The notes beneath the pieces were generated by a model. It worked only from the letters and a program-made list of their open reading frames with translations, searched no databases and had not been told where the DNA came from. Made by a program: the position numbers and the translations under genes. A stretch of DNA of 64,000 nucleotides from UBA5436 sp050951845 (GTDB taxonomy: Bacteria > Bacillota > Clostridia > Saccharofermentanales > DTU023), in NCBI GenBank assembly GCA_050951845.1, contig JBMNJV010000001.1:1-64000 (forward strand), given 5' to 3'. Of the stretch, positions 8,993 to 16,987 are shown piece after piece. Numbering within the stretch: the first letter of the stretch is position 1; the number at the start of each line of letters is the position of its first letter.

Positions 8993-9757
8993 TTAGCCGT
9001 ATAATCTTTGTAAATCATTGGGATCAAGAGCATCTCTTTCCGCTCCGCAATAATCATGCACAATTTTTCCGTCACTGAAAACTATAGTCCTGTCACCATT
9101 TCTCAAAGCATCTTTGACGTTGTGAGTAATCATCATCGTGGTAACACCGGCACCGCGAACAAATTTATTGGTCACTTCCAATATTCGCTCGGAAGTTTGC
9201 GGATCAAGTGCAGCTGTATGCTCATCCAGTAACAATAATTTGGGTTGCGAGATAATTTCCATGACCAATGACACCGCTTGACGCTGCCCGCCTGACAATA
9301 GACCGATTTTTGTATTCATACGCAATTCCAAATCCATTTCAAGAATTTCCAGCTGCTCACGGAAAAACCGATAGTCCTTTTTATTAAGCGGAAATAAAGA
9401 GGGAGAAGCTTTTCGCGTATACGCCAAAGCCAGATTCTCGGCAATCGTTAAATTCGGTGCGGTTCCCATTTGAGGATCCTGATAAATTCGCGAAATATGC
9501 AGGGCGCGTTTATGTTCTTTTTCCCAAGTAATATCCGAACCATCCAAAATAATGATACCGTCATCAAGTTCATGCGTGCCGCAAATTGAATTGAACAGCG
9601 TACTCTTACCTGAACCGTTCGCACCTAATATTGTAACAAATTCACCCTTTTTTAAATCAAGATTTAAACGATTCAAAGCTATTTTTTCGTTTGAAGTACC
9701 GGGGAAAAAAACTTTGGTCATTCTACGGATACGTAGCATCAGATCATTACTATTCAT
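8993..9757 (-). CDS. ABC transporter ATP-binding protein of a TrpX-type importer
   Basis: Powers the importer formed with the permease at 9750-10751 and the binding protein at 10833-11999. The 254 residues hold Walker A GANGSGKST (about 45-53), the signature LSGGQRQAVSL, Walker B LLLLDEHTAALD and the switch His in MITHNVKDAL. The gene overlaps the permease stop by 8 nt; GGAGGG lies a few bases before the ATG, which supports translational coupling. The family member is the ATPase paired with PF04392 binding proteins; the substrate is not evident from this subunit. Confidence 0.9.
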   Translation of the reverse strand: MNSNDLMLRIRRMTKVFFPGTSNEKIALNRLNLDLKKGEFVTILGANGSGKSTLFNSICGTHELDDGIIILDGSDITWEKEHKRALHISRIYQDPQMGTAPNLTIAENLALAYTRKASPSLFPLNKKDYRFFREQLEILEMDLELRMNTKIGLLSGGQRQAVSLVMEIISQPKLLLLDEHTAALDPQTSERILEVTNKFVRGAGVTTMMITHNVKDALRNGDRTIVFSDGKIVHDYCGAERDALDPNDLQRLYG

Positions 9758-10751
9758 TTTTCCCTCCTGATTTATTATTTAAACGTTGACCGGGTATTCT
9801 CTTTTCAGTTTCAGTCGAAGAATTATTATTATCATTAAGATATTTATTGGCCAATTCCCGATGCAGTCGTTTCTTACTCTTGCGATCATGTGTTTCTTTA
9901 ATCGTCGGAAACATTAAAGCAATAATAACGATTATGGTCGAAATCAGATTCAAAGCATATGACGGCAGGACATCAAATTTCAAAGCAATCGCAATAATAA
10001 AGCGATAGATTATCGATCCGACAACAGTTGAAATTAAACCTAAAGTAACTCCGTTACGTTTGAATAAGGTTTCTCCGATAATAATTGCCGCCAAAGCAAC
10101 AACCAAAATTCCGGTGCCGGAATTGACATCGGCAAATAAATTGTATTGGCTGATTAAAGCTCCGGATAAAGCAGCCATTGCATTACCCAAACCAAGACCG
10201 ATCATCTTCATATTATCGGTATTGATTGAAGTATGACGAACCATTGCAGCATTATCGCCGGTTGCCCGAATCGTCAACCCGGTTCGTGTGTGAAAAAATA
10301 CAGAAATTGCCAGCACCATCAAAACTGTTATCAACAAAGTTACAATTGTCTTGGTCGCTTCTTCATTACCGATCAGTCGATCGGCAAGAGTATAAATCGT
10401 ATCTTTTCCAATCAGAGAAATGTTTGCTTTGCCTGAAGCAATAATCAGATTGACCGTATAAAGTGCAGTCATCGTGAGAATTCCGGAAAGAATCGAAGGA
10501 ATATTGAATTTTGTATGCAAAATTCCGGTTACAATGCCGGAAACCGCTCCGCTCAATATAGCAACTATAATCCCTAACAAAGACATTCCGTTATAGGAAA
10601 ACACCGCTGCAACAATCATCCCCATCGTGAAGGTGCCTTGCACAGACATATCGGCAATATCCAATATCCTGAAAGGTATATATAAACCGACGGCAAGAAT
10701 ACCGTAAAGTAAGCCTAACTGAATAGCAGAAAGTACTTGTGCAATGGTCAT
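9750..10751 (-). CDS. ABC transporter permease (branched-chain-type) of a TrpX-type importer
   Basis: A 333-residue inner membrane permease with about eight hydrophobic segments. It resembles the LivH/BPD_transp_2 class: the N-terminal LGLLYGILAVGLYIPFRILDIADMSVQGTF segment (given in parts: LGLLYGILAVG and IADMSVQG) and the TGLTIRATGDNAAM loop typical of the coupling region. The C-terminal about 45 residues are hydrophilic and Lys/Asn-rich. It lies between the binding protein gene (81 nt upstream, separated by a strong hairpin) and the ATPase gene it overlaps. Confidence 0.9.
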   Translation of the reverse strand: MTIAQVLSAIQLGLLYGILAVGLYIPFRILDIADMSVQGTFTMGMIVAAVFSYNGMSLLGIIVAILSGAVSGIVTGILHTKFNIPSILSGILTMTALYTVNLIIASGKANISLIGKDTIYTLADRLIGNEEATKTIVTLLITVLMVLAISVFFHTRTGLTIRATGDNAAMVRHTSINTDNMKMIGLGLGNAMAALSGALISQYNLFADVNSGTGILVVALAAIIIGETLFKRNGVTLGLISTVVGSIIYRFIIAIALKFDVLPSYALNLISTIIVIIALMFPTIKETHDRKSKKRLHRELANKYLNDNNNSSTETEKRIPGQRLNNKSGGKNE

Positions 10752-10780
10752 TATTAACTCTCCTCATTTTGCATTTATAA

Positions 10781-10811
10781 CAACTTATGCAGAAATAATC
10801 TGCATAAGTTG
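10781..10811 (-). other. Perfect 12-bp intercistronic hairpin between binding-protein and permease genes
   Basis: CAACTTATGCAG (10781-10792) and CTGCATAAGTTG (10800-10811) form a perfect 12-bp stem with a 7-nt loop. It follows the binding protein stop and has only TTATAAATG after it, so it is not a full terminator. Such hairpins often protect the upstream message and let the binding protein be made in excess of the membrane parts. Confidence 0.75.
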
Positions 10812-10832
10812 AAGATAAATTAATACTATACT

Positions 10833-11999
10833 TTATTCCTGGGCTGTTGCTACGTATTCAACTTCCCCTTCAAGATCTGCCGGTACAACGATACCTAAAG
10901 CTTCAACTTGGTCTTCGTTAAGAATCATGGTAACTTTTTCTACTGTTTCAGGCGGATTATCTGCAACAGATTCACCATTCAGGATACGCACAACCATTTC
11001 GCCGGCTTGTAAGCCTAAGTCATAATAATCCAAACCGACTGTTCCGGTACCGCCGGATTCTACCATGGTACTGGCACCCGGGAAAATCGGCAAATTATGT
11101 TTGTTCGCAACTTGCTGGAAAGCAGGCATTGCAGAAGCTACATCATTATCGGTCGGTGAATAAAAAATATCGACATCAACCGCTAAATTCTCTACAACTT
11201 GCTGTAATTCCGATGTGTTGGTAATTGTACCCTCTTTATATTCTAAACCCTTTTCATCCAAAATGCCTTTACATAATTCAGCTTGTACCTGTGAGTTTAC
11301 TTCGGCCGAATTATAAACAATACCTACAGTCTTGGTCTCAGGATAGAGTTGTAAAGCAAAATCAATTATTGATTCAATGTCCGCCATATCGGAAACACCT
11401 GTAACATTGTCACCGGATTCTTCCCAGGAAGGTGTCAATCCCGCCTCAACCGGATCTGTAACGCAGGAGAAAACAATCGGAATCTTGCCTTTGACAGTAG
11501 TTACCGCAACTTGAGAAGGACCGGTAGCTATCGGTAAAATAACGTCAGGATCGGAACCTGCGACTTCCGAGAAAATGCTGTTCAGCAGAGAATCATCACC
11601 GTTAGCATTTTTCACTACAAATTCAACATTGTCTTTACCGAATTCTGCGGAAATAACTTCGATCATGGCATCACGTGCTGCGTTTAACGCTAAGTGATCA
11701 ACCGGTAAAACGATTGCCACTTTTTTCTTGCCGCTTGATTCGCTATCCGCAGCAGGTTCGGTTTCTTCTGCCGGTTCCGCATCTGTCTCCTCGGATTTAT
11801 CGGCTTCAGTTTTCTCTGTTGCTGTGTCTTCCTTGGCTGCATCGTCTTTAGTATCAGCCGCTTTTTCAGAACTTTCTTCGACTTTTGCTTGATCTTCTTT
11901 CTTCGAATCAGATTTCGCATCATCTTTTTTGGCACAACCCGCAATCAATACTGATAAAGCCAGTAAAAGTGCCAATAAAATTGTCATTCTTTTTTTCAT
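10833..11999 (-). CDS. ABC substrate-binding lipoprotein, PF04392 (TrpX-like) family
   Basis: Captures the substrate for the adjacent importer. The 388-residue protein has a signal peptide ending in the lipobox LIAGC (Cys22) and an unusually long Lys/Glu/Asp/Ala-rich linker (about 24-92). The two-lobe periplasmic-binding fold begins at KKVAIVLPVDHLALN; family markers are VFSCVTDPVEAGL, TVGIVYNSAEVNSQ and GLDYYDLGLQAGEM. Known relatives bind tryptophan or tyrosine, while others are unassigned; the deoC gene just upstream might hint at a nucleoside-related substrate, but that is only context. The start has AGGAGAAGAAAAA before ATG 11999. Confidence 0.88.
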   Translation of the reverse strand: MKKRMTILLALLLALSVLIAGCAKKDDAKSDSKKEDQAKVEESSEKAADTKDDAAKEDTATEKTEADKSEETDAEPAEETEPAADSESSGKKKVAIVLPVDHLALNAARDAMIEVISAEFGKDNVEFVVKNANGDDSLLNSIFSEVAGSDPDVILPIATGPSQVAVTTVKGKIPIVFSCVTDPVEAGLTPSWEESGDNVTGVSDMADIESIIDFALQLYPETKTVGIVYNSAEVNSQVQAELCKGILDEKGLEYKEGTITNTSELQQVVENLAVDVDIFYSPTDNDVASAMPAFQQVANKHNLPIFPGASTMVESGGTGTVGLDYYDLGLQAGEMVVRILNGESVADNPPETVEKVTMILNEDQVEALGIVVPADLEGEVEYVATAQE

Positions 12000-12064
12000 T
12001 TTTTCTTCTCCTATATTGTATTTTATACTTTTTTCTTTAGTAAAAAACTAAATCTAAGTAAATC

Positions 12065-12718
12065 TTATTTTTGTTGTTTGAGTATTTTCACAACCGAACT
12101 TGTGCCGAGCCTTGAAGCTCCGATTGCAAGATATTTCTCCGCATCCTCCAAAGAGCGGATACCGCCTGAAGCTTTAACTTTAACCTGCGGACCGACATTT
12201 TCAACCATCAGCTTAACATCGGCAAAGGTTGCCCCGCCGGTCGAAAACCCGGTAGAAGTTTTTATATAATCAGCTCCGGATTGTGTTACAATCTCACACA
12301 TTTTTATTTTTTCAGCATCGGTTAACAGGCAAGTTTCAATGATAACTTTCAGAATTCGCTGACCGCAAACCGCTTTCAGAGCTTTTATTTCATATAAAAT
12401 ATTTTCATACAAACCCGATTTCAGATCGCCCAGATTAATTACCATATCAATTTCAGCCGCGCCGTTATCCAAGGCTTGCAACGTCTCACAAATCTTTGTT
12501 TCAGTTGTCATATAACCGTTCGGAAATCCGACAGCCGTACACACATCGACTTTGCCCGCTACATATTGACAAGCTCTTTTGACAAAAGCAGGCGGAATAC
12601 ATACAGTAGCCACATCGTAGATTAAAGCATCATCGCAGATTTCTTTGATATTTTCCCATGTTGCATCGACATTCAATAATGTATGATCAACTGCTTGAAC
12701 TATTTTCTCAATATCCAT
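12065..12718 (-). CDS. deoC: Deoxyribose-phosphate aldolase
   Basis: Cleaves 2-deoxyribose-5-phosphate to glyceraldehyde-3-phosphate and acetaldehyde in deoxynucleoside salvage. The 217-residue class I aldolase shows the Schiff-base lysine in YIKTSTGFSTGGAT, the second lysine in KVKASGGIRS and the proton-relay Asp in EIDMVINLG. It is 65 nt upstream of the ABC binding protein with no terminator between, so deoC / binding protein / permease / ATPase / mgtE may be one transcript. AAAGGAAAC precedes ATG 12718. Confidence 0.95.
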   Translation of the reverse strand: MDIEKIVQAVDHTLLNVDATWENIKEICDDALIYDVATVCIPPAFVKRACQYVAGKVDVCTAVGFPNGYMTTETKICETLQALDNGAAEIDMVINLGDLKSGLYENILYEIKALKAVCGQRILKVIIETCLLTDAEKIKMCEIVTQSGADYIKTSTGFSTGGATFADVKLMVENVGPQVKVKASGGIRSLEDAEKYLAIGASRLGTSSVVKILKQQK

Positions 12719-13130
12719 TCTTTGTTTCCTTTAACTTTTAATTTAATAATTCGTTTTCTATGTTTATAATTTTTTATAAAAAATTCACTGATACGATAAT
12801 TTAATAATAAATAATCTGAATTAAATAATTATACTTATATTTTAATAATTAATCTAATATTAAATTATCTGTTGTCACCTTTTCACCATCTTGAACAATT
12901 AAAATTTCCTTAACCACAAAATATCTTAGATATGATATAAAATACATAACGATTTTTGCAACAATAATTTGAATGATTTTCAGAAATAGTAAAATACAGA
13001 AAGACCGGTTTATGAACAAGGATTGATGTTCATACCAAACAGATATGAATAAACAGAAAAACATGTATGTAAACAGGTATTCATTCAATGCCTGTTTACT
13101 TTCTTGAAATTTTAGGAGAAAGAGAAGCTT
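12719..13130. other. Divergent intergenic region deoC / thioesterase
   Basis: About 410 AT-rich bases without a supportable gene. The only clear structure is a perfect inverted repeat GTAAACAGG (13069-13077) and CCTGTTTAC (13091-13099), 13-nt loop, ending about 30 nt before the thioesterase start and just ahead of its TAGGAGAAAGAG ribosome site. It may be a regulatory hairpin or operator. A leftward open frame over 12849-13250 runs into the thioesterase gene and does not look coding. Confidence 0.5.
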
Positions 13131-13562
13131 ATGAAAAAAATATTTAAATATATCCGCAATATTCATTATTATGAAACCGATTCTATGGGAATTACGCATC
13201 ATTCCAATTACGTACGGATCTTCGAAGAAGCAAGAATTAATTTTATGCAAGAGATCGATCTCGCTTATGATAAGTTGGAAGCCTTGGGAATAATTATCCC
13301 GGTCACCGGAATAGATCTGGAATATAAAAACGTGTCAAAGTTTGCTCAAGTTTTGCGATTTGAATCTGCGATTGTTCATTTTTCCGGAGTGAGAATGACC
13401 GTACAGTATAAAGTCTTTGACAATGAAACCGATGAACCGATCTGTACCGGTCATACCAGGCATGCTTTTGTCGATCGGAATTTTCAACCTTTCGCTCTCC
13501 AGAAAAAATTTCCGGAGATTTATCAAAAATTCGAGGCATGGAATTTACATAAAGAATTTTAA
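13131..13562 (+). CDS. Acyl-CoA thioesterase, hotdog fold (YbgC/4HBT family)
   Basis: Hydrolyses acyl-CoA thioesters in the cytosol; substrate unknown. The 143-residue length and the N-terminal active-site block YYETDSMGITHHSNYVRIFE are typical of the 4-hydroxybenzoyl-CoA thioesterase class, with the catalytic Asp in TDSMG followed by the conserved H.NY. Further family marks are FEEARINFM and the C-terminal CTGHTRHAFVD. The ribosome site TAGGAGAAAG lies at good distance before ATG 13131. It is a lone rightward gene, convergent with the glycosyltransferase. Confidence 0.88.
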   Translation: MKKIFKYIRNIHYYETDSMGITHHSNYVRIFEEARINFMQEIDLAYDKLEALGIIIPVTGIDLEYKNVSKFAQVLRFESAIVHFSGVRMTVQYKVFDNETDEPICTGHTRHAFVDRNFQPFALQKKFPEIYQKFEAWNLHKEF

Positions 13563-13577
13563 TACCCTCTTCAAAAG

Positions 13578-13638
13578 CCGGAATCTGCTTATATCCGGAA
13601 TCTGCTTATATTCCGGAATTTATGTTAGTTTATGTTAG
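13578..13638. repeat. Two small tandem duplications at the end of the glycosyltransferase gene
   Basis: CCGGAATCTGCTTATAT is present exactly twice in tandem (13578-13594, 13595-13611), followed by a third CCGGAAT. TTTATGTTAG is then duplicated (13619-13628, 13629-13638) across the stop codon of the leftward glycosyltransferase gene. The CCGGAAT/ATTCCGG parts can form a hairpin between the two convergent genes. Confidence 0.8.
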
Positions 13639-14794
13639 ACATCAGGCGATTTTTCGCAAAAACCTCTTCATAAGTTGTGGTAATTGCAGCAACAAAATCC
13701 TGTTTGGAAAAAATATTGTTCTGAGAACCCCAACTCGGATCTTCAGCTAATTTGTCGCTGATATAACGATAACCTTGAATAAAATCATCTTTGCCGCGAA
13801 ATCCGTAGCCGTTTTGTTTATGATAAAGAACATTTTCTAAACAAGTATCTTGACGAACCAGAAGAGGAATTCCCACTGCCAGAGCTTCAACATAGGTTAA
13901 GCCCTGAGTTTCGCTTTGAGAGGCAGAAACAAAAATATTGCCGGCCGCATAATAATCCTGTATTATTTCCCGATTTGCATAACCGGTAAAAATCACTTTG
14001 TCTTTCAACCCTAATTGTGCACTCAATTCTTCTAATTCAGTTTTTGCAGGGCCATCCCCGACAATCAGTAATTTTATTTTGCTTGTTGTTTGAGCTAATT
14101 CCCGGAAAAACCTGATAATTTTATCCAGTTTTTTCTCTTGTGAAATACGACAAATACTGATCAAAACTGTATCATCAGTCTCAATTCCGTAACGACTGCG
14201 AATTTTCGCCACCCTCTTCCAATCAATATTTCTGAATTTATCCAGATCCAAACCGGTCGGAATTACTTTAAGCGGTTTTTCGATTTTATATCGTTCCATG
14301 ATATCAACCACTTTTACAGTCGGCACAATAATCAGATCACAATTTTCCGTGAAGTTTTTGACAAATCTTCCTACCAGCTTAAAAGTAAAATCATTCTCGG
14401 GTACTTTAAAATAATGTACGTAATTTTCATAAAGTGTATGATAAGTGTGGATATGCGGCAGCTTAAATTTTGCTGCTGCTCTTTTGCCCAGACTGCCAAG
14501 AGAGAATTCAGTATGAGTATGAATCAGATCCAATTTAAGTTTTTTTATGATTTTCAGATAATTTTTCAAAAACGGTATTCCGATGCGACGCTCTTTTAAC
14601 GTTACCAATGGCATACTCGGAATACGATAGGTATTAATTTCGGAAAAATCCGCCGGATCTACTTCAGAATTGGAAACCGTAAACACAAAAACCTCATGTC
14701 CTTCCTCCAGCAAACTATTGCGTAATTCGTAAACTGAAGTCGCAACACCGCTGATTTCAGGATAATATGTATCTACAAATAATCCGATTCTCAT
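13625..14794 (-). CDS. GT4-family glycosyltransferase, likely membrane glycolipid synthesis
   Basis: Transfers a sugar from a nucleotide-sugar, probably to diacylglycerol or a related lipid; the family match is to 1,2-diacylglycerol 3-glucosyltransferase-like enzymes. The protein starts MRIGLFVDTYYPEISGVATS (about 389 residues). GT-B features are HTHTEFSLG in the N-lobe, the nucleotide loop LLIVGDGPAKTELEEL and the C-lobe ETQGLTYVEALAVGIP with the EX7E pair. The start at 14794 is chosen by family alignment. The nearest GGAGG is 15 nt upstream across a run of As, which is too far; an alternative start eight codons earlier has no better site. Confidence 0.85.
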   Translation of the reverse strand: MRIGLFVDTYYPEISGVATSVYELRNSLLEEGHEVFVFTVSNSEVDPADFSEINTYRIPSMPLVTLKERRIGIPFLKNYLKIIKKLKLDLIHTHTEFSLGSLGKRAAAKFKLPHIHTYHTLYENYVHYFKVPENDFTFKLVGRFVKNFTENCDLIIVPTVKVVDIMERYKIEKPLKVIPTGLDLDKFRNIDWKRVAKIRSRYGIETDDTVLISICRISQEKKLDKIIRFFRELAQTTSKIKLLIVGDGPAKTELEELSAQLGLKDKVIFTGYANREIIQDYYAAGNIFVSASQSETQGLTYVEALAVGIPLLVRQDTCLENVLYHKQNGYGFRGKDDFIQGYRYISDKLAEDPSWGSQNNIFSKQDFVAAITTTYEEVFAKNRLMSNIN

Positions 14795-15179
14795 TTTTCT
14801 TTTTTTTAGCCTCCACACATCGCTAAATTCATTTTCAATATATTATGAATTTCATTATTTTGTGATTTTCTGTAACTTTAGTTGTTAAATTATTATTCCT
14901 GTTTTGTGAATCCGTTGTTTTGAATATCACCGCTTGAAAATTTAACTCTGTTCTAAAACAATTATAAGCTTTTGAAAGTTAATGATTATTAATTCCTGAT
15001 TAATTATTCGGAATTATCTATTAAATTTTGGAAGATTTATTATTTATTTCTCATTAATTATTGGTCAGAGATGGTATATAATAATTAAAAACCGAACAAA
15101 TTAAAATGAAATCAATTCAGGAACAGCTATATTTCTTTGACAAATTATTTCTGAATTTTGTGGAGAGGAGATTGATAAA
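14795..15179. other. Divergent AT-rich intergenic region glycosyltransferase / proC
   Basis: About 385 bases with no gene. A TATAAT at 15077-15082 could be the -10 box for proC, about 100 bp before its start, but no good -35 box is seen. GTGGAGAGGAGATTG directly precedes the proC start. Confidence 0.4.
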
Positions 15180-15992
15180 ATGAAGATCGGATTCATCGGA
15201 GCAGGCAATATGGGTGAAGCTCTTTTGGCGGGAATTATCAGAGGCGGTACCGTTCAAGCCAAAAATATTTTCGTCTATGATACCGATAATCAAAAAAAAC
15301 AAACTATTTCCGATAAATATCAGATTAAGCTTACCTCTGACAATCAAGATTTATTGAATCAGGTTGATACTGTTATCTTAGCCATCAAACCGAACATATA
15401 TCCGATTGTACTGCCTCAGATTTCCGGCTATTTAACTTCTGATCATCATTTGCTCTCACTTGCTCCCGGCTACAATTTTTCACGGATAAGAAATTTATTG
15501 AATCAGGAGAAAGCGGAACAAGTTACTTGCAAGTTGTCTTTAATCATGTCAAATACTTCTGCCCGGATCGGTCAAGCTGTATCCGCAGCCTGTTTCGACA
15601 AAGACCTTGCGCCAAAACAAAAAACCTTACTAAGTGAATTACTGTCCGGTGTCGGCATGTTCTTCGAAGTTGAAGAAGCACAAATGCCGACTATAACTTC
15701 AGTAATCGGTTCGGTTCCCGCTCTGGTTTATATGGTAATCGAAGGAATTATGCAAGGTGCAATTCTTGAGGGATTACCGGCGGAACAGGCAAAACAAATC
15801 GCAGCCGGAGTCGTGGCATCAGCTGCCAACATGATTTATGAAACCGGAGAACATCCTGCCATATTGCGTGATCGGATTTGCTCACCTGCCGGTACGACGA
15901 TTGAAGGTGTCGCTCATCTTAAAAATGTCGGTTTCGAAGGCAAAATAATCGAAGCTATACATCTTATGGCGGAAAAAGCCCGCCGCATGTAA
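15180..15992 (+). CDS. proC: Pyrroline-5-carboxylate reductase
   Basis: Last step of proline synthesis: NAD(P)H reduction of 1-pyrroline-5-carboxylate. The 270-residue protein begins MKIGFIGAGNMGEALLAGII, with the Rossmann GxGxxG. The DTVILAIKPN segment and the C-terminal signature block GTTIEGVAHLKNVGFEG with ILRDRICSPAG are characteristic. GAGGAGA precedes ATG 15180. The gene stands alone and is convergent with the 16084 lipoprotein gene. Confidence 0.95.
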   Translation: MKIGFIGAGNMGEALLAGIIRGGTVQAKNIFVYDTDNQKKQTISDKYQIKLTSDNQDLLNQVDTVILAIKPNIYPIVLPQISGYLTSDHHLLSLAPGYNFSRIRNLLNQEKAEQVTCKLSLIMSNTSARIGQAVSAACFDKDLAPKQKTLLSELLSGVGMFFEVEEAQMPTITSVIGSVPALVYMVIEGIMQGAILEGLPAEQAKQIAAGVVASAANMIYETGEHPAILRDRICSPAGTTIEGVAHLKNVGFEGKIIEAIHLMAEKARRM

Positions 15993-16083
15993 ATTCTGCT
16001 ATTTTCGGCTTGAATCGATGTCTTTTTTATATTCTTCCGCAAGGAGGTGCCGTTCTTGGATTTCTCTTTTCCAGATTTGGAAT

Positions 16084-16764
16084 CTATTGAAAGTCGCCTG
16101 TGTCCGGCCAACCTTCCGGCTGTCCTTCGTAGCCATCCGTCACGACATCAAAAAGCGGGTAGAAGTTGACATAAGAGTAGTCAAATACCTCGTTTTCCTC
16201 TGCCACGATTACGTCCCAGTGTCCGTTGGAATAGACGGTCGCGTCCGGCCAGTCTTCACCGTACTCATGCTCTTCCTGTCTGGCAAAACCGAAAGATTCC
16301 AGACGTTCGCCGTACGCGTCAATGTCTGCTTGCTTGTAGACGATGTCGGCTGTGTAGAAGATCCTTTGGATCCAGCCACCACCCAAGATTTCACCATTCA
16401 CCGGCGTTGGTATATCTTTTGGCCAGACGTCAGGTGCAGGTACTCCCGGTTCCGGATCCGGAGCGGGCGGTTGTTCAGTCTTGCCCGGTTCGGATTCGGG
16501 TTCACTTTGCTCCGCTTTTGCACTTTCGTCCGGCTTTTCGCTTTCGTCAGCCGGCTGAGAAACGGACGGTGACGGCTCGCTTTTCTCAGGCTCACTTTTC
16601 TCAGACTCGCTTTTCTCAGGCTCGCTTTGCTCCGCTTTTTTGTTTTCCTTAGCCGACTCAGAAACGCTCGGTGACGTCTCGGACTCCTTTGAATCCTTAC
16701 TACATGCGGCAAGAGAGAGAACAAGTGCCAGAATAGTCAAAAAGGTTAGAATTTTCTTAAACAT
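16084..16764 (-). CDS. Lipoprotein with Glu/Lys/Ser/Pro repeat linker, function unknown
   Basis: A 226-residue exported lipoprotein: MFKKILTFLTILALVLSL, lipobox LAAC (Cys21). Residues about 25-105 are a low-complexity spacer with repeated EKSEPEKSEP and SVSQPADESEKP units. The C-terminal about 115-residue domain begins at VWPKDIPTPVNGEILGGGW and resembles small stand-alone domains in other clostridial lipoproteins, but I do not recognise a named family. AGGAGGAGATAT precedes the ATG. Its upstream region (16781-16917) is duplicated in front of the wall protein at 16988-20539, which suggests shared regulation. Confidence 0.72.
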   Translation of the reverse strand: MFKKILTFLTILALVLSLAACSKDSKESETSPSVSESAKENKKAEQSEPEKSESEKSEPEKSEPSPSVSQPADESEKPDESAKAEQSEPESEPGKTEQPPAPDPEPGVPAPDVWPKDIPTPVNGEILGGGWIQRIFYTADIVYKQADIDAYGERLESFGFARQEEHEYGEDWPDATVYSNGHWDVIVAEENEVFDYSYVNFYPLFDVVTDGYEGQPEGWPDTGDFQ

Positions 16765-16780
16765 AATAATATATCTCCTC

Positions 16781-16917
16781 CTAAAATTCTTTTGTTATAA
16801 AAACAAGTAACAGATTGAATAATATCTTATTGAATAATATCTTAACTTAATTGTAGTGGCTCGATATTTTTCACACAATATGCCCGTCATATTCGGTTGT
16901 TTCCCGTCGTATTCGGT
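16781..16917 (-). promoter_or_regulatory. Duplicated promoter block, copy A, with a 15-bp tandem operator-like repeat
   Basis: About 115-130 bp matching 20723-20843 at most positions. Both copies hold CCCGTCATATTCGGT (16883-16897) and CCCGTCGTATTCGGT (16903-16917), 20 bp apart, the spacing of sites bound by dimers on one DNA face. Copy A also has a 15-bp internal tandem duplication (TTGAATAATATCTTA) that copy B lacks. It lies directly upstream of the 16764 gene, ending at its ribosome site. Confidence 0.7.
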
Positions 16918-16924
16918 AAAAACA

Positions 16925-16953
16925 AGGAGCTGAATCTACTTATTTCAGCTCCT
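16925..16953 (-). terminator. Rho-independent terminator of the wall-protein gene
   Basis: AGGAGCTGAA (16925-16934) pairs with TTCAGCTCCT (16944-16953). Read leftward the stem is followed by TGTTTTTACC. It lies 35 bp beyond the wall-protein stop codon. Confidence 0.85.
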
Positions 16954-16987
16954 CTCATCATTACTTATCTTAGTAGTCAGTTTTCAG

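Noticed and set aside
12849..13250. Leftward 133-codon open frame
   Set aside because: Overlaps the start of the well-supported thioesterase gene, has no ribosome site and an AT-driven composition.
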